Shown piece by piece: positions 11,880 to 22,612 of a stretch of DNA of 64,000 nucleotides. Below the pieces are notes generated by a model. It worked only from the letters and a program-made list of their open reading frames with translations. It searched no databases and had not been told where the DNA came from. The DNA comes from Marchantia polymorpha subsp. ruderalis (lineage: Eukaryota; Streptophyta; Marchantiopsida; Marchantiales; Marchantiaceae), in contig AP031356.1 in NCBI GenBank assembly GCA_037833965.1, positions 7,090,501-7,154,500 of the forward strand, written 5' to 3'. The translations under genes and the position numbers were made by a program. Each line of letters opens with the position of its first letter. The stretch's first letter is position 1.

Positions 11880-13830
11880 ATGGCAAGAGAAAGAAGAAAA
11901 AGTAAGAATCGAGATGGTTATTATGGAGAAAACTGAGGAGCTGAGTGGAAGTTATGGAGGGTGGAAGTTGCAACGAAAGAGTAGGAGAAAGTATCTATTT
12001 CATATGAAGAGAAAATGTCACACTAAGTACTATGTTGACGCGTAAGTCACCGAGCATGGGAATAAGAGAGAAGAAGAAGAGAAAGCAAGAACTTTCGGGT
12101 CGAGCAAATAGTGGAGGTCATGGGGATGAAATGCAAGAGTTCGTGGGAGCTACTGCAAAAAAGGAGGAGAAAGTAGTCACTATCGATGAGAGAAAAAAAA
12201 TTGACAACGCAATCACCTAAGATGGCAAGAAAGAAGAAGAGTGAAAAACAAGATGTTTCTGGTGGAGCACACTTGGGAGATGATGATCAAGGTGTCATGC
12301 AAGAGGTCCTAGAGGTGGTCATGGGGATGAAATGCAAGAGTTCGTGAAAGCTACTGCAAAAAAGAAGGAGAAAGTAGTCACTCTCGGTGAAAAGAGAAAT
12401 TGACGACGTAATCACACAAGATAACAAGAAAGAAGAAGTACAGTAAAAAACAAGATGTTTATGGTGGAGCACACTTGGGAGTTGATGATGATCAAGGTGT
12501 CATGCAAGAGGTCCTTGAGGAGGTCATGGGGATGAAATGCAAGAGTTCGTGGAAGCTACTGCAAAAAATAAGTAGAAAGTAGTCACTCTCGGTGAAAAGA
12601 GAAATTGACAACGTAATCACACAAGATAACAAGAAAGAATAAGTACATAAACAAAGCGCCCCTTGGGTCCGAAGGAGACTTAAAAACCAAATATTTTTTT
12701 TGTTTCTGCTCTTTGCGCCTTCGGCCCTCTCGCATATCGTTCAGCCACTTTAGGGGTTTGCTACAAAGATCTATTGATAATAGGTAGAACTAATTTTATA
12801 TGTAATTATGAATTGAATCTAGCGTCTGAATAAATTGACTAATTTTATTGATGTTGGTTACGAGAATATGAAAAAAGGCGGGGACAAAGTGGATTCTATG
12901 CTATCGGTAACCTGAGCTATAGAGATTACAGTAGAGAGGAGAAACGGCCCATAAAAAAACAAGATGTTTATGGTGGAGCACACTTGGGAATTGATGATGA
13001 TCAAGGTATCATGCAAGAGTTCGTGGAAGCTATTGCAAAAAAGGAGGAGAAAGTAGTCACTCTCGTGTGAAGAGAGAAAAATTGACAATGTAATCACCTA
13101 ACATGGCAAGAAAGAAGAAAAAGAGGAAAAAACAAGATGTTTCTGGTGGAGCATACTTGGGAGTTGATGGTGTCATGCAAGAGTTCGTGGAGAAAGTAGT
13201 CAGTCTCGTGTGAAGAGAGAAAAATTGACAATGTAATCACCTAAGATGGCAAGAAAGAAGAAAAAGAGGAAAAAACAAGATGGTTCTGGTGGAGCACACT
13301 TGGGAGTTGATGGTGATCAAGGTGTCATGGAAGAGGTTGTGGAAGCTAATGTGAGGTGTCATGGAAGAGGTTGTGTCATGGAAGAGGTTGTGGAAGCTAA
13401 TGTGAGGTGTCATGGAAGAGGTTGTGGAAGCTAATGTGAGGATGAAGAATGTGATTGATGACTCAATCACTAAGGAAGATATGAAGATAGATAAAGAAAA
13501 ATTAAGAGGAAAAAACAAGATGGTTCTGATGATGAGAAGTTGATGATGATGAGGGTGTCATGTAGAGCTCGTGGAAGTTGCTGCAAAAGAGGAAGAGAAA
13601 GTAGTTATTCATGGTAAAGAAAAAAAGGTTGGCGAAGGGAACCATGTTAAAGTCGTAGTCATTGAGTATGGCAAGAAGAAAGAAAATAAGAATCAAGATG
13701 ATTCTTGTTGAGCACACTTGGAAGTTGATAGTGATCATCGTGTCATACAAGAGGTCATGGAAATTGCTACAAAAGAGTAAAAGAAAGTAGTTACTTCCTG
13801 TGAAGAGAAAAAGATTGACCGCAAGACGTT
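11880..13830 (+). repeat. Degenerate tandem array with lysine-rich coding character
   Basis: Roughly seven diverged copies of a 140-190 bp unit. Each has the same landmarks in order: a GGCAAGAAAGAAGAA purine block, AAACAAGATG[T/G]TTCTGGTGGAGCA, ACTTGGGAGTTGATG, GATCAAGGTGTCATGCAAGAG, GAAATGCAAGAGTTCGTGG, CTACTGCAAAAAAGGAGGAG, AAAGTAGTCACTCTCGTG and a GAAAAATTGACAAYGTAATC block. Parts still read as Lys/Glu-rich peptide on the plus strand (frames at 12032-12220 and 13246-13434), but most units are frame-broken. Near 13320-13440 a shorter 33-35 bp subunit (GGTGTCATGGAAGAGGTTGTG) is itself amplified. The array may derive from a repetitive charged protein gene; I cannot name a family. A ~300-bp unrelated segment interrupts it (12652-12949). 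Confidence 0.65.
12652..12949. other. ~300-bp insertion inside the tandem array
   Basis: This stretch shares nothing with the surrounding repeat units, and array sequence resumes right after it. CATAAA occurs at both edges (12646-12651 and 12950-12955), compatible with a 6-bp target duplication. It carries the near-inverted words GCGCCCCTTGGGTCCGAAGG and TTTGCGCCTTCGGCCC. It has no coding potential and could be a small non-autonomous element. Confidence 0.35.
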
Positions 13831-13842
13831 AATTTCCCTAAT

Positions 13843-13860
13843 TTAGGGTTTTCACCCTAA
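13843..13860. repeat. Telomere-like inverted repeat at the array's right border
   Basis: TTAGGGT and ACCCTAA, 7-bp perfect arms with a 4-base TTTC spacer, lie just past the last lysine-rich unit. Together with the palindrome at 11788 this puts telo-box words on both sides of the array. Confidence 0.5.
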
Positions 13861-13969
13861 CCGAAGGTTAATCCACACGGTTGTTATTTTCTACTAAATT
13901 GAAGTTTTTACTTCCTAAAAGTATAGCAACAATGAAGAGTTTCACGAGCTCGGTATACTCTGTGTAGAA

Positions 13970-14425
13970 AAGTAATAGATTACTTGGTGCATTGGTCCGT
14001 AATGCCATCCGTATAGAAATGTTTTTTTTGTGTGTGGAAATATCATTGTCTACCATAACCTTTAGTAATATAGTACTTCACTTGCATTCTTATCAATTCT
14101 GAAGTAATTAGATAGTCGGTGTAGAAATATTCTCGTCTACCATAATCCTCAGTAGACAACTTTTTTCAATCACATTCTTCTCATGGTTATAGCAATTTGA
14201 CATACGTGTGAAAATATCTACATGCACCATTATCCTTAGTAAAAAAAAACTATTTCACATTTTTAGTTTTTCATTTTCATTCTGATCGTGCTTAAAAAAA
14301 TTTGATAGACAGTGTAGAAATATCTTTTTTAATCATAACCCTTTAGCAGAAATTATTTCAACTCTTTTTTTTATCTACCTGCATACTTATCATGCTTGAA
14401 AAAATATAATAGACATATCATGAGA
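13970..14425. repeat. Diverged AT-rich tandem repeat, about four units of ~100 bp
   Basis: Units share the core GATAGACRGTGTAGAAATAT, then a TCTACCATAAYCCTTAGTAGA-like stretch and an AT-rich spacer, near 13995, 14110, 14205 and 14300. Copies are strongly diverged and non-coding. Confidence 0.45.
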
Positions 14426-17300
14426 GTCTTTGGTGATACGTGTTTCCCGGCTCAGATAATAAAAAATGTATTCTCTTCTACCCATCCTTGTTTAGCCATA
14501 CGAGCATGTAACATGGGATTTGTACGACGAAGGGATTTGGCATAAAGATTGTGTATTCTGCCAATGTGGAGTGTTTATTATCCATGAGCCGACGATAATT
14601 GTCTGACTTTGGGCCAATTTGTCACATTTGTACATTCTTTTATCTTCTTGTTTCGCGATTAGAGGTTAAAATTTGAAACGTGGATACAATAATACATATT
14701 TTCCATATGTTTTTACGTAATACAAAATACTCCTTAACCCTATGATATAACACAAACTCCGGTGTTTTACATTCTAGACTACCCATTGGACTAAAATTTT
14801 ACAATCAACTCTCATGATACTAGCATGTTGAATATCGAATTTAAGTGCTGGTTCTTCTTCGTACTAGAAAATCCGGTTCACATTGGATCTAGCAAAGATG
14901 CAAGCTTTAGATACTGGGTCATGTTGAATGTGGAATTCAGGTGTATTTGGTCATATTTTTGTACCAGAAAAACTCCCTAACTTTGGATCTTGCAAAGATG
15001 CAACCTTTAGATATTGGCTTGTATCATATGGAGAACAGAAAGAAGCTATCCACGATTTAATTAGGTGTGTGATGTTTGCCATGGTTAGTGAGTATGGAGA
15101 AAGCATATGTATGTTTTACAACTGAGTAGGTTTTGACAAATCTGTATTTGATATGAAATTATCAGGTTATTCTTGTAGATGAGATTTTCAAAGATACAAT
15201 ACACATAGTTTGGCAAATACATGGATGGCAAATATCGACATAAATATAAGCTCTCTAAAAACAAATATAAAGGTTTTTTTTTTGGTTAAATTTCTTCATC
15301 AGTTGTTGTTGAAGCATTTAAAACCTTGATGTGTTAACTTATTCCATCATTTCAACTTCATTCAAATTGATATAAAAAATTTGTAAAGAAAATGTCATAT
15401 ATATATATATATATATATATACAGTATATTTCATATTCTACATCTTACAAATTGAAAAAAAAATTATTGAATATTGTGACAAATTTGATGAGGATTTAAG
15501 TAAGTTTAAAATTACGATGTTGTATCATACTAAGCATAGATAATTTTTTATTAGACGTTATTAAATTTCATAAATGAAAATATGATAAAAAATTTTCATT
15601 TATAATGATTTTATGATATATCTCAATCAATATGTCCTTAGATTATACATGAATGTGCGAGATGATTTCATATCACTTTAAATGGTTGAGTCTAGAAATT
15701 AGACAATGTGTCAAATCTTCTGAATAAGAACACTCGATCTACTGTTCTTGACACTCATTATGTACATTGTTAGTTAAAAGAATTTCAAAAGATAAGTTTG
15801 TTCAACTACTTAGAATTGATTGGACATGATCTTGAAGAAATTCAACATGTGGAATTCAAGTAACACCCAACACTATTAATTAGCTCATTTATTATAAATA
15901 ATTAAAAAATTTCTTGTGCGATTGCATGTTATAAAAAGTAATTCATTAAGCGTGAAATTATTGGATGTCATGGAAACAAAATTAGTCAGTAAAATTGAGA
16001 AAAAAAAATTTAGCAATCATTCGAAATGATAAACAAAGTTGAGTTGATAAATTTTTGATTCAATTGATTTTCATTTGAAATTTTAGATTCAATTGCGGAA
16101 AAAAGTTTGATCTGATACTTTTTTATTTTCCCATGGAAAAAATTAAAAATTAGAAACTGAATTTATCCACAATGTTTAATTATATTTAAAAATAAAATAA
16201 AATAAAATAATACTAATGAATTGTTATTAAAAAAATAATAATGCGCCAAATCATAAAGCAAAATGCACTTTTATTTTTTTACATGTATATTTTTACTTTT
16301 TAAATATAGAAAATTATTGTAATATTATATGAATTATCATTAATTACATATATTTTTGTTAATTATAAATTTTTTGAAATCTTTGTGAGTCATTACAAAT
16401 TTTTTTTTATTGATGAATTATCATAACAACAATTTTCTATAACTTTAACTTTGCTCTTTGCCATTATGCATTACTATCAAATTCACATCTTAATCTTAAA
16501 GTTTCAATGTAGTTGTGTGTTGAATTTCAATTAACTTGCATCAATGTTATTGTACTCATACATTTATTATAAATGAATTGTCAAAATATGTTTTTCATTT
16601 CAATTTTTTTTGGACTTCTTTGCATCACATGACTTGAATAATCTTTATATTGTCACGATATTGGTAAGTGAATTTAGATTTTGTGCAAAAATCATAAAAT
16701 TGATCACAGTTTTATATATTTTTTAAATTGCATTGTCTTAAAATTGTAAAAAAAATCCTTGACATCTCTTATGATCAAGCTGATGTAGATTAGGCATATG
16801 ATTATTTGTGTCTAATCTAAATCAAATTATGCACAAGTTCCTAATGAGATTAGGCACAATTATGCATCATTGCTTACTAGGAACCCAAGATAGATATTTT
16901 GATCAATTTCAATTCACCTTTACAAAGTAAGAAATCTATGTGCAAATTAGTTTATCAATTTCATCAAGATCTTAGAGAAAAAGAATTCTATGTGAGGGTT
17001 TATTGATCAATTTCAACTCAAACTTCTCATAGAAATAACTCGACATGAAGAAATTTCAGATCTAAGTAAATTTCTCTCAATAGCATCAAGTACGTACCGA
17101 ATCAAATTAAATTAATTGATCAAAATAATCTAAAAGCGGCTCAAATTGATCAAATTTTTTTTTCAAATTTTGATCTTGCTTACTCTCGCAACGATTTCGA
17201 TTTCACTTCCTTCCGATTTTGTTTAATTTGAGTTGGTTACATATCTTTATCCCGATATTTCATACGCACACACGTAATAAATTGAAGTAACCTTCCATCA
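14426..17300. other. Very AT-rich gene-free DNA with microsatellite
   Basis: No supportable gene. It contains a diverged 96-bp tandem duplication (14824-14919 and 14920-15018, both with GGATCTWGCAAAGATGCAA) and an (AT)n microsatellite at 15396-15421. Much of the rest is A/T runs, likely old transposon debris. Confidence 0.5.
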
Positions 17301-19470
17301 AGTTCAAAGTTTACTTCTATCATTTGCAAGAAATATGGAATCAAATATGAAAACAAAAAATTCATGATTTATTGCTGTAAGGTGCGCAACATATCATACT
17401 GTTTATATTGGAAAAATACTTCTAGAGAAAAATTGGTCAATAACATGTTAGATACGTTCTTCTTGAATTTCAACATTAAGAAGTCATTATCGCCCAGTGT
17501 TGTATTTGAAAACAATGAATCTAGGCCACCAACAAAATCAACTAAAAAATTGAAACGGCTTGACAAACATGGCAGTGACCATGCATCGTTAAACAAACAT
17601 GTTTGTCAAGATGTTCCAGTGATCGCTGGTATCTATAGCTTCCTTACACGCTGAGACATTCTTGTAATGGTGCAAAGCTCTGCAAATTGGAACTAAATTT
17701 TGTCAATTTCAAAGAGAGATCAATTACAATCAAAACGAGACTTCTATTGGATGATAAGACGGTTGATATCACGACCTTTAAGCTTCACTAGTTCAAATGT
17801 ATACATGAATGGACAATCCAAATTGCTACTTGAACCACTTTCATCTTGGAATGTTAAGCAATACATAAATCTATCGACGATGTCAAATATAAAGAACCCA
17901 ACGTTTCAAAGAAGTACTTGTTGAGTTGGTTCATTAAGATTGTTGATTATAGTCAAAGCAAAATTCCCAAGATCTTCAATGAGACCTATGATGTCAATAT
18001 AGGAAGTAGACCAATTGTTGCATATCACATAAATGAATTTGTTCACATTTTTTGAGTTGGAATTGTGAATTGCACTAATCTTAAACAGTAACTCACCAAT
18101 TAATAGTTGAACATGTGTTTGTTATTGGCTAAGCGTCAGAAAATGATGATGGACTTGCATCACCGTTGTATGTATGGCACTTGTGATATTCTTCTAACAT
18201 CATTTAGAATTCACCAAATGTTACTTTCAGGTTGAGATGCATGTCAAGAAGAGTTTATTAGAAGTTCAAATTAATGGGCACTAATTTCATGATGATGATC
18301 ATCGAACACTAAACATGATGTGTTATCGAGTCGCAGATCTTTTAAATCAAGTTGATTTCATCTTGCAAATAAGCTTCTATGGTCAACAAAGGTACGAGAT
18401 CATACATACTATTGTTGCATGCCATGCATCCCTATCAAAATCTGCCTCATGTTACATAATGTCCAATTGATGGAAAATACATCACACACGAATGAACTTT
18501 TCCCGTGAACATTGTTGAAGACTCGTGATAACACTAACAACATGATTAGTTATGTTTTGAATTCCCTCTAACGATGCACAAATTAATTAATCTCTTCATT
18601 TGGGAAAGAGCACATCAAAAAGCTAGTATCACAAAACAAAACGAGCACAAACATCTATGTATGAAGTATCCATGCAAATTGAGGCATCCACCGCGATTGA
18701 GGTCGCTCATTTCATGCATAGGATATGAGAATTGATATGGAAATTGGCACTGTATTGAACGTGTACAAATGTAGCAATTTTCAAATCATTCATTCAGTCG
18801 AGCTTGAAGACCATGGTAATTATCTTTGTTGTTTGAAGCTCCAACTGAATATGCTTGAGACTAAGACCAATGCCAATGTATTTTATTGCAAGCTGTTATG
18901 TCATTGGGGTTTTGGTAGTCACAAATAATTACACGTGTGATTATTTAACATGAATAGACGCATTGCTTTTTCATAGATTTGGCCTTCAAAATCTTCAGGA
19001 TTCCATAACATTTCTTTGATGATGAACTCAACTATGCACTTTTCAATGAAACAAGTTACATGATGGATAACAATGGTCCAAATGTAACAAAATTGTGTTC
19101 ACAAAGTGTACTTCCATGTCAAAGTATATCAGCTTACTTTTTTTAGAAAGTATCCGATACTTCTCTCAACGGATTGGATGCTTGCTTTTGAAATGAATGC
19201 GGTAGTTCTCGGTACGAAATGCTGGACCAAACATCTTCTTTGTGGTCGCTTTTGGACACTTTGCATCAATTTTGCTCTCACTACCCAATGCTATACAAAA
19301 TCTGCATGCAACGACAATGATCCGACTCGTGGCAGCATCTCTCTCTGAAATCTGAATTCCATATTCTTGTTGATGCAACGAATTGAAAGGTATCATGCGT
19401 GTCGGCACCGCATTCAAACGTTTTGCAGTTCCAATCATTTGAAAACTTGTGAGTTGATTTTCAATCAAAT
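17300..19470 (-). mobile_element. Decayed hAT-like DNA transposon (transposase remnant)
   Basis: The minus strand opens at 19468-19166 with a BED/C2H2-like zinc-finger region: VVACRFC, then about 30 residues later YRIHFKSKH (C-x2-C...H-x4-H), in the setting IQISERDAATSRI. Further down, in different frames with several stops, are fragments that fit the body of a hAT-like transposase: HFVNTIL, IFHQLDIM, MISYL, LICKMKST, and at 17596-17369 a small frame with NDAWSLPCLSSRF. The order matches a zinc finger followed by an RNase-H-like catalytic core. The copy has many stops and shifts and cannot be active. Family placement is from memory of similar proteins and needs a translated search. Terminal inverted repeats were not found. 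Confidence 0.45.
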
Positions 19471-22400
19471 GAGTTTCACAACTTGTCGTTGTGAAACTAC
19501 TCCAAAAGTAATTTTGAGATTAGTACTTCAAGAGATTTGAGATTAGTAATATTAGGCAATTATTTTTAAAATGACTAATGTACAAAGTCTTGCTTATGAT
19601 GCATCATGACAATTATTTGAAAATAATAATTGCCACGATGAAGATCATAATTGAAATCATTCAGACTCAAAGATTATTTGTATTTTGAGATTAATAATCA
19701 TATAAGAAGTATTTTTTGGCAAAAATATTATAAAGAATACATGAATTTCTTTAGCAATACTGGTTTTTTAAACTAAAAACCTTAATTTATGTCATGGAGC
19801 ATAATATTGATAAGTATTGATAATTAGTTGAACTTATACCGGTTAAAGTTACAAATACTAATCAAGATCTAAGTAAACTACTAACATCTACTGGCAAGTA
19901 TTTGAAATAATTTCAAAATTGAAAATTTATGTGATCAAATTAAAAATCAGTTTTACTATGAATTTTATTGAGAAAAAAATGAGATCTGATTACTCTTTGA
20001 AATAATCTTTCAAATATAGATGTATATCACTATGTCATGTCATATGTAATATGCAAACCAAAATAACGTGTTTAAAATGTGACCATGTGAATTTTATTCA
20101 TGGAAGTGGGGATTTCATCCAATCTCTTAGAAACCCTTCAAATTTTTTGGTGGAAAAAATCTGCAACTTTAAGGTTAATTTGCAATTGAAGAAGCGTGTC
20201 TGGAGCTAGTTTGATTTTATTTGTTCAATTTTGCTTGACTCAAAATTGAGATGTAGGCAATGGGTTTTTTTTATGTATATACTGTTTTAGGTTGTTATAA
20301 ATGTGGTTGTTGTTGAAAATAATACTCAGAATCAAAACGATAGGCTTTAGTAGATTTTCGAACATTTGATTTGCTTGGGAAGGATAATGGTTGACCGCTT
20401 GACATGGGTTTTGGTCTGGATTGAATAAAAAACATCATCTATATATATTTACAAGGTTCCATCACTTTTATTTGAGTGTCCGTGGTCCACTCAAATGTAG
20501 CGAAACAAATTTGCTACGATTGTAGAATCACGACTTGAAATTCCTCTAAATGGAGGCAAATCGACGGTCTCGAGCTCAAAAAATTGCTTCATTTACTTTC
20601 TTAACATTGTACTGGCCGTGACTCTCGGGTTCTCTCAACTGTTTGAGTGTTCCGTACAAAAATTTTACAACAGTACTGCATGTCTTCCTTATTGGCGGGA
20701 AAAATGACTAAATGACCATTGATATGGGAAAAAAGAGATTGGTGTAAAACAAATAATGCAATCCCCATTTTGTTTGATTTTTATTCTACGCCTGTAATAA
20801 AACAACAGCAAAAAAAAACCTGAAAGTAAAGTAATGTAACTGAATGCTTTTGTCCATTTACAAGATGCGAAATAGGTCACATAATGTAAAACCCTATCTA
20901 CATTACATGGGCAATGAACTAATGATTCTACTTAAATAGAAAATGAGCCCGATTAAGCACTTCGACTGATCCAGAGACAATAACTCACTATTTTTAATAA
21001 GCGTCCCATAATTCACATGAATCTCATGCAAGGCACAAGATAGACGAGACGAGGACTGTCGTGGTCGATTCTCGTTCAGAATTGGTGCTTAGAGAGATGC
21101 GGGCGAAATTAGCAGCTGCTGCGTCTGAGGAGATCACGAATTGACGAGGGAGTGTCCTGAAGGGGCTTCATAATGACGGCCTTATAGTAAGCACGAGAGA
21201 AACGCGTGTGCCTGCGCAGGTGGGGAGGGCTGCTGTCCCAGATTAGCAGCCCTTGACAAGGAGCTCATCATGAAAACATATGAAACAAATGAAAGGCGAA
21301 ACAGCACTGTTTCTCGAATAGGCAGGGAGGCGAAGCATCGCTGTCCTTTCTTTAGACTGTGATGAGCAGCTTATCATGCAAACGTTTGAACGAGAGGAGA
21401 TTCGCTCGCGGGCTCCTCTTCGGAGGGGGTGTGTGCTTGGGCCCCTCTCTCGCTTTTGGCTGCTCTGCCAATCGTCGTCCTTCCCAGGCTCGCCTGTTAT
21501 CTGATGACTCACTGACACTGCCTACGAACACAACAAATGATGATGTGCGTATGCCGAATCGCGTCGCTTGTCCAGTCAACTCAGACCGTTCTGCTGCCAT
21601 TGATTGAGCTCCAGGGTCCCCCACATGGCCTTCCTTTAATCTCTGTCTTGTCCGCGTCTGGATTCCGTGTCCTTCTGCCGGAGCTTTCCTTCCTATAGCA
21701 CACAATTCCTCTCGCGAATGCTCGTCGAGTTTACTGGCTCGGAACGCATGATAAAAACTCCTCGCTGGAGATTTCGCGGGTAAATGATTAATTAACGACG
21801 AGGATCCATGCGACTTACGGCGCTGCAGCTGCAGCTCCAGCTGCAGGAGAACGGATCCGAGAACGACTGATTCGAACATCTTATACCAGACTGAGAGGTT
21901 TAAAAAAAGGGTCTGGTTGACGATTCGATCCATGAGCACATGTTCGTTCCGAAGCCTGTGGATGGATGAAGAAGGATTCCAACTCCGATCACGGTCGATG
22001 TCGAAGGCCTGGAGCCAGTCAGACAAGGCAAGTCAGCCAGGTGGTTGTTCAGTACGTGCATGGCGCTCGGTAAGCGGACGAGGCTGGAGATTCTGGATCA
22101 TCTTGCCCGGCCCCGGCCCGGAGTCCCGCCATTCTTACACCCTCGGCCTCCGTGGTCAGAAGATCAGAGCCCCGTAATTACGCTCGGCCTCAATCGTAAA
22201 TACTCCCACACCTGAACCAATTCACATCAGACCCCGCAGACAAGACATCACAAGTACGTGACCCCGGCGGCAAGCGTCTTGATGGCGCTACGAAGATTGC
22301 CATCTCTGATGCTCCAGCTGCCTGGCCAGCCCGCCATCACTACGCTCTGCAGGCTGTCTCACGATCCGCATTCCTTCCCTTCCCCTCTCCTCCCGGGGCA

Positions 22401-22612
22401 TAATTAGCGTCCAGCAAGCGAAGCTTCGCCGGGGTGGTGCCTTCAATCCGCGAGCGAGGATGCCCAAGGGAGATCGAGCGGCGCCGTGATCGGTCTGTGT
22501 TCCAGTGGGGGGAGCTTTGTAATGCGCTCGTAGCGCCGCGGGGCTGGGAGATAGAGATTGATAGATAGATAGAGAACTTGGACCGACAGGGGGGGAAGAG
22601 CGGCCAGCACCA
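19471..22612. other. AT-rich spacer, then GC-rich upstream region of the ABCG gene
   Basis: 19.5-21.0 kb is AT-rich with no gene. From 21.0 kb base composition rises, and 21.2-22.6 kb is probably the promoter and leader zone of the ABCG gene. Long overlapping frames on both strands (for example 22026-21352 minus) have no domain and look like by-products of GC-rich DNA. A GATA microsatellite, (GATA)3 within GATTGATAGATAGATAGAG, lies at 22557-22574, just before the start codon. Confidence 0.4.

Noticed and set aside
21352-22026. 224-codon minus-strand frame upstream of the ABCG gene
   Set aside because: No recognisable domain, overlapped by frames on the other strand, and placed where a promoter is expected.
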